From assembly GCA_965249215.1 (NCBI GenBank), contig CBDFLN010000002.1, positions 1,798,001-1,862,000 on the forward strand: 64,000 nt of DNA. Direction: 5' to 3'. This DNA comes from G963667675 sp965249215 (GTDB lineage Bacteria; Chloroflexota; Dehalococcoidia; Lucifugimonadales; UBA3495). Both the position numbers and the translations under genes were made by a program. Every line of letters begins with the position of its first letter. The first letter of the stretch is position 1. This document shows, in pieces, positions 44,660-53,469 of this stretch. The notes beneath the pieces were generated by a model. It worked only from the letters and a program-made list of their open reading frames with translations. It ran no database searches and had not been told where the DNA came from.

Positions 44660-45673
44660 CTAGAGGTTTTGCTGGGGATCAAGGTAGTTGGAGTCCTTGT
44701 GATAAATCTGCAGACGGTCCCGTTGCGTGTCGCAGACGATCAAGCGGTTGGCTTCCCGGTCGAAAGCGCAGGCCACCGGCATGACGAACACCCTCTGTTG
44801 CTCCTCCAGGTTGTACATCTGGCGGCGGCGTCTTGCCATGTCCGGGTTGGCGTCAATAGTCTGCTGGGCCCATTTGGATACCTCGACGGCGTCCCCGCGC
44901 AGGTGGGTCAGGGGCTTGGCCTCGGAGTCGTAGATGACCACACGCTGGTTCATCCAGTCCACCACGTATACGTCGCCGTCGCCGTCCACCGCCACACCGC
45001 TGGGGTGCCTCAACGCGCCCGGACCGGACCCGCCGCGCCCAATGGTCTGCAGGTGCTCGCCTTCGGCGTTGAATTTTTGCACCCGGTGGTTGTTCCAGTC
45101 GGCCACGTAGATGTCCCCGTTATTGTCGATGGTGATGCCCCACGGCGTATCCAGTTCGTCTTCCCCGCTGCCCTTCCGGCCGAACCCGCCCAGGTAGCGA
45201 CCGTCTTTGTCGAACTTCTGGATGCGGCTGTCATTGCCGTTAACTATTATCAGGTTGTCGTCCTGGTCGAACACCATACCCGACGGCCCGTTGAGCTGAC
45301 CTGGGCCCGGGCCCGCCTCTCCCCAGGTCCTCAACAGGTCCCCGTCCTTGTCAAAGACGGTAATCCGGTTGAGCCACTCGTCGGAGGCGTATACGTTCTC
45401 CTCCCGGTCCAGGGCCAAGGCGGTCAGAAAACGAAACTGTCCTGGGTCCTCGCCTCCCCCGCCGAACTGAGTGATGAAGTCCTGCTCCACCGTTACCTTG
45501 CTGACTCGCGCCATCTCGGCAACGTCGATACCCCTGCTGCCGACGAACAGCACGCCATCCTTGGCCGCGGCAACACCTATGGGGAAAGTGAAACCCGTGC
45601 CAACCTCGGCATACCTCCCAACGTGATGGCTGTAAATCCAGGCGCGTCTTCCGACAACGGTTTCGGTTGCCAT
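44660..45673 (-). CDS. NHL-repeat beta-propeller protein (copy 2)
   Basis: 337 residues, similar along its full length to 32939-33952, including the N-terminal ETVVGRRAWIYSHHVGR and the C-terminal SNYLDPQQNL. Repeats such as PSGMVFDQDDNLIIVNGNDSRIQKF and WGITIDNNGDIYVADWNNHRVQKF. AAGGAG site before the ATG. Third gene of the second DUF1800/DUF1501 set, 234 bases behind DUF1501. Confidence 0.9.
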   Translation of the reverse strand: MATETVVGRRAWIYSHHVGRYAEVGTGFTFPIGVAAAKDGVLFVGSRGIDVAEMARVSKVTVEQDFITQFGGGGEDPGQFRFLTALALDREENVYASDEWLNRITVFDKDGDLLRTWGEAGPGPGQLNGPSGMVFDQDDNLIIVNGNDSRIQKFDKDGRYLGGFGRKGSGEDELDTPWGITIDNNGDIYVADWNNHRVQKFNAEGEHLQTIGRGGSGPGALRHPSGVAVDGDGDVYVVDWMNQRVVIYDSEAKPLTHLRGDAVEVSKWAQQTIDANPDMARRRRQMYNLEEQQRVFVMPVACAFDREANRLIVCDTQRDRLQIYHKDSNYLDPQQNL

Positions 45674-45704
45674 TAGGCTTATCTCCTTCTAACTTGACCG
45701 CTAC

Positions 45705-45731
45705 GTTTCCGGGCGCAGGCCATCCGGAAAC
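45705..45731 (-). terminator. Hairpin between DUF1501 and NHL copy 2
   Basis: GTTTCCGG (45705-45712) pairs with CCGGAAAC (45724-45731), 8 bp with an 11-base loop and no T-run. It could attenuate or process the DUF1501/NHL transcript. Confidence 0.35.
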
Positions 45732-45907
45732 AGCCCATCCGGTTCCGGCGCGGCATCAATGAAGCGATTCGGCATCCCGGTTGAACATTGCGGTCTTCAA
45801 GCGGATACATGTCGGGGGGTCAGCCCTACGGCAACGCGCCCCTGGGCCTCCCAGTCCAATTCAACTGACACAACAACTAAGCCGAGACTCAGGCCCCAGA
45901 CGGGTGT

Positions 45908-47035
45908 CTAGAGGAACCCTAACTTCTCGAAGCTGCCGTTGACGATGGGCTTGGCATCCAGGCCAAACCAGTCCTCGGCGATGGTGCTGTAAGCGCCGCG
46001 GAAGTCATAGTTGGGCACCAAGTCGCCTTGTTCCAGGTCTTCGCTCTTCCGGGACGGGTACTCGCCGTAAAAGCCGCCCTTGACGGGCTCGCCGATTACG
46101 AAAGAGGCCCCGGCAGCCCCGTGGTCGGTCCCGGACCCATTGTCGCGCACCCGCCGGCCGAACTCGGAGAACACGTACATGACCACGTTATCTCCCCGGC
46201 CGTGCTCGCGCAGGTCTTCGAAGAAAGCGCCCACTGCCTGCGACACGTCCCGCCACAATTTGGGATGTTCCGCCATCTCGCCGGCGTGGTTGTCAAAGCT
46301 GCCGTGTTGGGTGTAGAAGATGCGGGTCCCCAGATCGGCCAGGTAGACCTGGGCCACATCCCTCAGGTGGCTGGCGATACTCGTGTTAGGGTACTCCACG
46401 TCGGAGGAATACCGCTCCGGGGCCACCTTGACGATATCGGCGCCTGTAAGGGCGTCCATGCCGGTGCTGCGCAGGTAGTCGTTCACCAGTCCGGAGCCGA
46501 CGGCGGGAGCGTACATGCGGGCAAACAGGTCCAGGGCCTTGGCCCGTTGTTCCTGGTCACTTATCCCGGTCAGCAGGCCGTAAGTGGACAGGTCGGAGAT
46601 AGCAGCCACGGGTACGCCGGACAACACCAGCGCCCGGGGCAGGCCATGGCCGAAGTTGACCGCGGTCAGGACGTTGTCCTTGTTGGGGTCCAGTTCCCGG
46701 GCCACCCTGCCGGCCCAGCCTTCGGTCCCTATCTTATCCGGCTCGCAGGTGTGCCATATGTCCATAGAGCGGAAGTGGGACCGCGGCGAATTCGCATAGC
46801 CTATGCCGTGGATGACGGCTACATTCCCCTGGTCGTAAAGCTCCTTGATTGGACCCATGTTGGGCATGAATCCCAGCTCGTCATCCACCTGGAGAACGTC
46901 CTCCAGGGGATACCTGACAAATGGCCGGTTGTCCACGTACAGAGGGTCGTTGTAAGGAATGACGGTGTTGAAATAGTCGTTGCCGCCGCTGAGCTGCAAG
47001 ACTACAATCACCGGGTCTTTCTTTGTAGAAGCCAT
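45908..47035 (-). CDS. DUF1501 family protein
   Basis: 375 residues from the ATG at 47035, which has an AAAGGAGGA site. Sulfatase/alkaline-phosphatase-like fold. Marks: VVLQLSGGNDYFNTVIPY, VIHGIGYANSPRSHFRSMDIWHT, YTQHGSFDNHAGEMAEHPKLW and YVFSEFGRRVRDNGSGTDHGAA. Metal-type residues (Asp, His) of the superfamily are present. Typical DUF1501 proteins carry a Tat leader; this one begins MASTKKDPVIV with none. It lies between DUF1800 (34 bases upstream) and NHL copy 2. Confidence 0.93.
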   Translation of the reverse strand: MASTKKDPVIVVLQLSGGNDYFNTVIPYNDPLYVDNRPFVRYPLEDVLQVDDELGFMPNMGPIKELYDQGNVAVIHGIGYANSPRSHFRSMDIWHTCEPDKIGTEGWAGRVARELDPNKDNVLTAVNFGHGLPRALVLSGVPVAAISDLSTYGLLTGISDQEQRAKALDLFARMYAPAVGSGLVNDYLRSTGMDALTGADIVKVAPERYSSDVEYPNTSIASHLRDVAQVYLADLGTRIFYTQHGSFDNHAGEMAEHPKLWRDVSQAVGAFFEDLREHGRGDNVVMYVFSEFGRRVRDNGSGTDHGAAGASFVIGEPVKGGFYGEYPSRKSEDLEQGDLVPNYDFRGAYSTIAEDWFGLDAKPIVNGSFEKLGFL

Positions 47036-47069
47036 ACTCGGTCCTCCTTTACTCTGGATTTTTGTGAAT

Positions 47070-48479
47070 CTAACCGAACTGGTACTCGGTTGTGGCGCCA
47101 ATCATGGCCATCGTCTCACCAATCCGGGTGCCGGCGGCTGCCTCGTCGCTCCAGTCCAGGTCACCGCCGGCCTTGATGTACTCTAACAATTGCTCGCTGG
47201 TCTCGTCGGCAAGTTCCAGGTAGCCCATGTGGTCCAGGGAGGCTGCCAGCAACTGCTCCGGGGTGGTGACGCCTACAGCCTTCATGTCGGCGATGATGCT
47301 CTTGACCCCAGGTAGGTTCGTATCGGCCAGACGGTCGGCGATGAAGTTGACCCGGGCCAGCAGCGAACCGCTGTTAATCCATTCCTTACCGGTGTACCAC
47401 CCCTCGACGCTAGGAGGGTCCAGGACAGCCTGACCCATGTAGTCGGGTTGCTCCCCCAGCGTCCTGATTCCAGGATTGGGATCCTCCCAGTCACCCACCA
47501 GCCGGAGCGTGCCGGCCACCACTTCAGCCGGGCTCTTGATCTTGGAGTACCGGGCGTCTTTGAAGAACTGGGAGCTGAACATGGTTCGCAGTACGGGTGT
47601 TATCTCGTAACCCGACTCTTCAAACACCTTTACCATTGCCCCCAGGGCTTCCTCGTCCCTGGCCGGCTCGATAGTCCAGGCCGGCACCTGCACTTCATCC
47701 GCCACGAAGAAGTTGTACAGGTGGCGGCAGATAAAGCGGGATGTGGCCGGCTGCTTGACGACGATGTCGATGATATCCTCGCCGTTGAAGTTGCCGGTCT
47801 GTCCCAGGAAGGTCTTCTCCGTGTCGTCGTGGTCTTCCTCACGGTAATCAAAACCCCACGGGAACCGGCCGTAGGGTAGACGCGGCATCTTGGGGGGAAT
47901 AGTCCACCCCGTGAACGCCCGGGAGGCTTCCCGCACATCAGTCTCGGTGTAGTTGTTAACCCCCATGGAGAACAGCTCCAGCAACTCCCTGCCCCAGTTC
48001 TCGTTCACCGCGTCCCGGTGATTTTCATTGTTGTCCAGCCAGAAAATCATGGCGGGGTTTTTCGCCAGACGCACCAATAGCTCCCGATAGTTGCCCATCC
48101 CATGCCGGCGGAACATGGTGATTTGGTCCAGCACCACGTTGCAGTTGTCTACTTTTGAGTTGCCCGTAGCAAAGACCTGATGCCAGAACAGGGCCATCTT
48201 GTCCACCAAGGGGGTCTGGCTGTTCCGCAAGCAGTACATGAACCGGGCCTGTCCCATGGTGGGCACGCCGCCGGGCAGGAAAGTGCCGGGGTGGTGGCGG
48301 TAAAGCACCGCATCTACGCTTGCCTTACCGGCGGGGTCCTCGGGCGGCGGGTTCAAAAGCTCTTCCAACGTCGCCTCGTACCCCTTGGCCACCCGTTGTT
48401 CCAACTCTTCCCGAGCTGCGCTAAATCCGGCCCGGCGCATCAGGTGGGCCATAAGGGCCATCTCATCCTTGCCAGCCAT
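47070..48479 (-). CDS. DUF1800 family protein (copy 2)
   Basis: 469 residues, the same length as copy 1 and highly similar, with identical blocks such as NWGRELLELFSMG and PATSRFICRHLYNFFVADEVQVPAW. No signal peptide. First gene of a DUF1800-DUF1501-NHL operon with its own promoter at 48558-48587. Confidence 0.93.
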   Translation of the reverse strand: MAGKDEMALMAHLMRRAGFSAAREELEQRVAKGYEATLEELLNPPPEDPAGKASVDAVLYRHHPGTFLPGGVPTMGQARFMYCLRNSQTPLVDKMALFWHQVFATGNSKVDNCNVVLDQITMFRRHGMGNYRELLVRLAKNPAMIFWLDNNENHRDAVNENWGRELLELFSMGVNNYTETDVREASRAFTGWTIPPKMPRLPYGRFPWGFDYREEDHDDTEKTFLGQTGNFNGEDIIDIVVKQPATSRFICRHLYNFFVADEVQVPAWTIEPARDEEALGAMVKVFEESGYEITPVLRTMFSSQFFKDARYSKIKSPAEVVAGTLRLVGDWEDPNPGIRTLGEQPDYMGQAVLDPPSVEGWYTGKEWINSGSLLARVNFIADRLADTNLPGVKSIIADMKAVGVTTPEQLLAASLDHMGYLELADETSEQLLEYIKAGGDLDWSDEAAAGTRIGETMAMIGATTEYQFG

Positions 48480-48557
48480 ATAAAACTCCCGCCACTGCTG
48501 ATTTCCTGTGGCGCAATTATCCCAATTCTGGAATGAACGGATATATTTAGAGTGCTA

Positions 48558-48587
48558 ATGTTACCGAGATGGGCGTACCCCTGTCAA
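48558..48587 (-). promoter_or_regulatory. Sigma70-type promoter of DUF1800-DUF1501-NHL operon
   Basis: Minus strand consensus TTGACA (complement of 48582-48587), 18 bases, TAACAT (complement of 48558-48563). The leader is about 70 bases. Confidence 0.75.
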
Positions 48588-48692
48588 TCATAAGCTCCTG
48601 TATCAATCCCGTCGCTATGGACTGGCTCAGAAGCCAGCTTTACGGCGGCTATTGGGTAAGGGCCGAATATACGCTGCGGCATTCACTCACAG

Positions 48693-49736
48693 TCACGGCC
48701 GCAACTGCACCTTGATGGACCCGCTGGACTTGTCGTAAGCGGTTGCCAGGGCTTGCGGCATCTCGGTGAGGGGGTAAGTGTGGGTCACCATGGGCTTCAA
48801 GTCAATTTGGCCTGACGCCATGAGGTCTATGGCCGTCTGGAACTCGTGCCTGCCGTCGACGATGCCGTAGCACAGGGAGAAAATGACCGACTGCTCCTTG
48901 ATCAGGGGCTGAATCCAGTCGGTGGGACTACGACCGTAGAACACCCCGAGCACGACGATGCGTCCCATGGCGCGGGTCAGGTCGACGGCCTGAACCAGGG
49001 TAGAGACATTGTCGAATCCCCCCACGGTCTCCACCGTCATATCGGCGCCGCGGCCGCCGGTGAGGTCGGCGACGGCATCTTTTGCCGAGACATCCGCCGG
49101 ATCCATGACTGCGTCGGCCCCTAGTTTCTTGGCAAGCTCCACCTGGTGCGCGTGCTTCGCGGTGGCGATGACCTTGCCCGCCCCCAAAGCCCTGGCGGCC
49201 GCTATGGCGGTGAGGCCGATGTTGCCGGCGCCCAGCACAACCACCGTGTCTCCCGCCGTGAGCCCTCCGCGGTGCAACCCGCGAATGGACACGGCAAGAG
49301 GCTCGACCAGGGCGCCCTCCTCCCAGGTCATGGAATCGGCCAGGGGATAGCAACCTGCGGCCCGACGGGTGACGTACTCGGCGAACCCGCCGCCGCCCCA
49401 GTCGCGTTTCTCGGCGCAGTGCGTGTATTGGCCCCGCCGGCAGTACCAGCAGACCAAACAGGCATTCCCGTGTCCGATGACCTCCACGGCTACCCTTTGC
49501 CCGATTATCGACGGGTCGACGCGGGGCCCAACCTCGACTATCTCCCCGGCGGTCTCGTGTCCTCCGGGCACCGTCTCCGGCTCATCCAGCCGGCGGTAAA
49601 AGTTCAGGTCAGAGCCGCAAATCCCCTCGGCCCTTACTCTCACCAGCGCGTCCTCGGGGCCTGGGGCAGGACGCGGGACGCTCTTGATGTCGACGGTGTC
49701 GACGCCGTTCCACAACGCTGCGAGCATGTTGGGCAT
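48693..49736 (-). CDS. Zinc-dependent alcohol dehydrogenase (MDR family)
   Basis: 347 residues from the ATG at 49736 (GGAGGTAGAA site). Catalytic zinc ligands in GICGSD and GHETAG, structural zinc cysteines in CLVCWYCRRGQYTHC, Rossmann motif GAGNIG. Sorbitol/threonine-dehydrogenase-like. The residue pattern after the second strand (ATAKHAHQVELAKKLGA) does not firmly separate NAD from NADP use. A broken copy of its C-terminus lies at 7510-7730. Divergent from the NCS2 permease gene. Confidence 0.93.
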   Translation of the reverse strand: MPNMLAALWNGVDTVDIKSVPRPAPGPEDALVRVRAEGICGSDLNFYRRLDEPETVPGGHETAGEIVEVGPRVDPSIIGQRVAVEVIGHGNACLVCWYCRRGQYTHCAEKRDWGGGGFAEYVTRRAAGCYPLADSMTWEEGALVEPLAVSIRGLHRGGLTAGDTVVVLGAGNIGLTAIAAARALGAGKVIATAKHAHQVELAKKLGADAVMDPADVSAKDAVADLTGGRGADMTVETVGGFDNVSTLVQAVDLTRAMGRIVVLGVFYGRSPTDWIQPLIKEQSVIFSLCYGIVDGRHEFQTAIDLMASGQIDLKPMVTHTYPLTEMPQALATAYDKSSGSIKVQLRP

Positions 49737-49820
49737 TTCTACCTCCGGGCCGTTGGATGCTGGACTACCGGCGACGGGATGGGACGCCTTTAGCCAGCGG
49801 GGCAATAGCAACGATTCACA

Positions 49821-49944
49821 CCGTATTCTACAGGGAGCGGCAAGGGAGGCCCGCACTGCAGTCTACCAATGACAGGAACGCCAAGTTTCAGCACATGGTG
49901 GGCGTAATCAGCCGGGACCCGTTGCCCGGATGATGTAGAATACG
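49821..49944. promoter_or_regulatory. Divergent promoter region with 11-base inverted repeat
   Basis: CCGTATTCTAC (49821-49831) and its exact complement GTAGAATACGG (49934-49944) sit 102 bases apart between divergent genes. Each contains TAGAAT oriented toward its own gene and could be the two -10 boxes, or a pair of operators. The -35 elements are weak. Confidence 0.4.
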
Positions 49945-49989
49945 GCACAGCTTGGCCCGTATCTTCCCTGTATTAACCGACGCATAGTT

Positions 49990-51760
49990 TTGGCTACTAC
50001 TGCAGCAACCCAACCCCCCCGCTACGAACCGCAAGAGAACCCGTCTGCGCCGGCCTCGCTGGGCTACGGGTTGCAGTTCAGTCTGATAGCTTCCGCCGCG
50101 CTGCTGGTAACGCCCGTAGTGGTGGCGCAGGAGTCCGGCAGGGGCGAAGAGTACCTGACGTGGATGGTCTTCGCATCCCTCCTGGTGTGCGGACTGGCCA
50201 CCCTGATGCAAGTTCGTCGCCTGGGGCCCGTTGGCGCCGGCACGGTCCTCCCCATGTTTACGGCTGCCTTTGCTATACCCTTCTGCATCACGGCGGTGGT
50301 GGACGGTGGGCCGGCTACGCTGACGACTTTGGTGCTAGTGTCGGCGGTGGTCCAACTGGTCGTCTCCAAGTGGCTGTTCATCCTGAGAAGAATCGTCACG
50401 CCCACGGTGGGGGGCACGGTGATGATGATTCTCTCCATCACCCTGGCCTCGGTTGTCTTCGACCTGCTGGACAAATCCTCGAAAGTGGAGCCTACGGCCG
50501 CTCCCTTGACCGCGCTGGTCACGTTGATCATCGTCGCCGCCCTGGCCCTGCGCGGCTCGGAGTTGGTGCGCCTGTGGGCGCCCCTGCTCGCGATAATTAG
50601 GGGGCTGCATAGCCGCCGCCGGGTTCGGAATATATGACGCCGACAGGATATTGGACGCCCCCTGGGTGGGGCTCCCCAGCGAGGCCCCGGGGCTGGCGCT
50701 GGACTTTGGAGTGCACTTCTGGACGCTGCTCCCGGGATTCTTGTTCCTGGGCGTAATCATCTCAATCCAGGCCAACGGAGCGGCCATTGCAGCGCAACGG
50801 GTTTCCTGGCGCACCGCCAGGGCGGTGGACTTCCGGCAGGTCCAGGGAGCCCTGTCTGGCGGCGGCGTGACCAACCTGATGGCCGGGCTTTCCGGAACGG
50901 TCCCAAACATCATCAATTCCGGCACCGCCGCCTTTATCCAGACCACCGGCGTCGCTTCTCGCAGAGTCGGCTACTTCATCGGAGCCATCCTCATTCTGCT
51001 GGCTTTCGTGCCCAAGGCGTCCGCGGTGCTCAGTTCCATTCCCGGGCCGGTAATGACCGGATACCTGACCCTGGTCACCGGCACCCTGTTCGTGGACGGT
51101 GCCCGGACGGTTATCCAGGCCGAAGAAAATAGCCAGAAGGTAGTGGTGGCAGGAGTCTGCTTCTGGATTGGGGCCGCTTTCCAGTTCGGACTGTTCGAGC
51201 TGCCCGACCTTGCCCCGTGGTTGGAGGCGCTGTTCGCCAGCGGCGTCACCACCGGCGGGTTCGCGGCGATTGTGATGATCCTCTACTTGGAGTTCACCAA
51301 TCCCCGGCGGATGAGATTCACGTCTCCGCTCAACGTCGACTCCCTGCCGGAACTGAACGAGTTTATCGCCAGGTTTGCCCGGCGCAGGGGCTGGAGCGAC
51401 GAGATGAAGGACAAGCTGAGCGCGGTGGCAGAGGAGACTCTCCTGACCATGGCCCCGCTGGACTTGGAACTGAACTTGGATGCGGAAGCGGACTCGGAAG
51501 AGGACAAGGACGACGAGAAACAATTGGTTGTTGTGGCCTCAAGTGAAGGGCCGGTGGCCATCCTGGAGTTTATCGGCGGAGGAGACGAAGGAAACGTCGA
51601 GGACAGGGTTCGGCAGCTCCAGCAGTACGGCGAGGAAGCCCCGGCCGAAGAGGAACTGTCCCTGCAGCTGTTGCGGAGCTACGCCTCCTCAGTGCAGCAC
51701 CAGCAATACCACGACACCAACATCATCACCGTGCGGGTCGACCCTCCCGCATCGCGGTAG
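49990..51760 (+). CDS. NCS2 (xanthine/uracil) family permease with C-terminal ATPase-like extension, one frameshift
   Basis: Reading from TTG 49990, the first frame gives about 200 residues of NCS2 permease and stops at 50637. From about 50604 a second frame continues (GCIAAAGFGIYDADRILDAPWVGLP) to 51760. The shift falls in a run of five G (50600-50604), so one extra base would restore a protein of about 590 residues. After the last helix comes a cytoplasmic part of about 150 residues: ELNEFIARFARRRGWSDEMKDKLSAVAEETLL, like the start of a GHKL/anti-sigma-type ATPase domain, then an acidic linker. Whether the shift is real or a sequencing error is open. Confidence 0.8.
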
Positions 51761-51969
51761 GCCCTCAACCCTGTCCTGCGGTTGCCAATTCGCCCCCAGG
51801 TTAGCGGGGCCTTCCAGGGCATCGGACATCCGCTTATAGTCTGATCTCCCTTGACTTTGGGCCTGGGTGCACGACTTCCCGATACAGGGTACAATCGGGG
51901 CCAGAAGATGGGCTAATCGCCTGACCCTATTAATATTCGCAATACACGGGCGAAGAGGGAGGACGACCG

Positions 51970-53328
51970 ATGACTTACGACCTGCTGGTAAAGAACGGCC
52001 GCCTAATCGACGGTTCCGGCATGCCCGCTTTCCGCGGCGATGTTGGCATCAAAAACGGACTAATCGTGGAGTTGGGCAAGCTGAGCGGGCCGGCGGATCG
52101 GGTCATCGACGCCGACGGCCTGGCGGTTTCCCCCGGCTTCGTGGACAACCATTGCCACTACGACGCCCAGGTCACCTGGGACCCTCTGTGCACCTTCTCC
52201 TGTTACCACGGCGCCACCACCGTGGTGATTGGCAACTGCTCCCTGGCCGTGGCGCCGGTACGGCCCGGAGCCCAGGACCGTATCTCCGAGTTCCTGTCCC
52301 GAGTTGAAGCGATTCCCATGGAAGTGCTGCGCACTGTGGACTTCACCTGGGAGACCAACGCCCAGTACATGGACGCCCTTGACGGGAGCATCGGGGTGAA
52401 CGTAGGCACTCTGATCGGGCACTCGGCCGTCAGGTACTACGTCATGGGAGACGAGTGCCAGGGGAGGGACGCCAGTGAAGCGGAGGTCCAGGAGATGCAG
52501 CGGGTGGTCCGCGACGGCATCCAGGCCGGGGCATTGGGCCTGTCGGTTTCAAAGAACAAGGGCCACTTCGACCCCCAGGGCGTATTGGTGCCCGCCGTCT
52601 GGGCCACCGAGGAGGAGATTTTCGCCCTGGGCGACGTCTTGAGAGAACTGGGCACCGGCATCATCCAGGGCGGCGGCGGCAGGGCCGCGGAGCTGGAAAA
52701 CCGGCTTATGAGCAGGCTTTCAGAAGCCACTGGCCGCCAGGTGCTCTACAACAACCTGAACCTGAACGCCAAGAACCCCGGCGGCTGGAGGGAGCTGAAG
52801 GGGATCGTCGAAGAGACGTCCAACGCAGGCATCCGGGCCTATCCGCTGACCACTCCCTATAAGACCCCTGAGAGCAACGAGGACCTGGAAGCCCTGCGCG
52901 AGATTCTCAACTTCCCAAGCGCCATATTGGGCCTTTCCGACGGCGGCGCTCACGTCCAGATGCACGGCGGGTACGGCTACAGCACGCGCCTGCTGGGTTA
53001 CTGGGTCAGGGAGCAGGGAATCATGTCCCTGGAACAGGCGGTTCGCCGGTTGACCTTCGAGTCGGCGTCGGCCTTCGGAATTTACGACCGGGGGCTGCTG
53101 CGGCCGGGCATGGCCGCCGACGTCACAATCTTCGACCCGGACACAGTCCAAACGTTGCCGGAGGAGAGGTTCGACGATTTCCCCGCCGGCGGCTGGCGCA
53201 TCGGGGAGATGGCGGAAGGCATCAAGGCCACCATCGTCAACGGCCAGGTGCTTCTGGAGGACGGCAAGCATTCCGGGGCGCTGCCCGGCCGGGTCGTCCG
53301 CAACCCGCTGTACAACTCAGACGCTTAG
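51970..53328 (+). CDS. D-aminoacylase-family amidohydrolase (short form)
   Basis: 452 residues, GGGAGGA site. Same superfamily and order as 18698-20458 (YDLLVKNGRLIDGSGMPAF, DNHCHYDAQ, GHSAVRYYVMG, LSDGGAHVQ, YSTRLLGYWVREQGIMSLEQAVRRLT), but about 130 residues shorter. The insert between the AGIRAY strand and the strand carrying the Asp motif is nearly absent, leaving TTPYKTPESNEDLEALREILNFP. That insert covers the active site in D-aminoacylases, so substrate choice should differ. Followed by a strong bidirectional terminator. Confidence 0.92.
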   Translation: MTYDLLVKNGRLIDGSGMPAFRGDVGIKNGLIVELGKLSGPADRVIDADGLAVSPGFVDNHCHYDAQVTWDPLCTFSCYHGATTVVIGNCSLAVAPVRPGAQDRISEFLSRVEAIPMEVLRTVDFTWETNAQYMDALDGSIGVNVGTLIGHSAVRYYVMGDECQGRDASEAEVQEMQRVVRDGIQAGALGLSVSKNKGHFDPQGVLVPAVWATEEEIFALGDVLRELGTGIIQGGGGRAAELENRLMSRLSEATGRQVLYNNLNLNAKNPGGWRELKGIVEETSNAGIRAYPLTTPYKTPESNEDLEALREILNFPSAILGLSDGGAHVQMHGGYGYSTRLLGYWVREQGIMSLEQAVRRLTFESASAFGIYDRGLLRPGMAADVTIFDPDTVQTLPEERFDDFPAGGWRIGEMAEGIKATIVNGQVLLEDGKHSGALPGRVVRNPLYNSDA

Positions 53329-53381
53329 GGATTTTCCGTCACCGGCAGCGTTCTGAACCGGCAAGGGTGACCCACATAGAA

Positions 53382-53414
53382 AACGGGCGGCCTGCTAAAA
53401 CTGGGCCGCCCGTT
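53382..53414. terminator. Bidirectional Rho-independent terminator
   Basis: An 11-bp perfect stem (AACGGGCGGCC 53382-53392 with GGCCGCCCGTT 53404-53414), followed by CGTTTT on the plus strand and TTTTC on the minus strand. It sits between convergent genes. Confidence 0.9.
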
Positions 53415-53469
53415 CGTTTTGCCTTGTTCAGCGCCGCGCCCGCGCAGTTTGGTCCTCGGCGGGAAGTTG

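Noticed and set aside
44468..45676. 402-codon plus-strand frame opposite NHL copy 2
   Set aside because: Shadow of the NHL gene, which has clear repeats, a ribosome site and a paralogue.
46028..47176. 382-codon plus-strand frame opposite DUF1501
   Set aside because: Antisense shadow; the minus-strand frame has family motifs and an AAAGGAGGA site.
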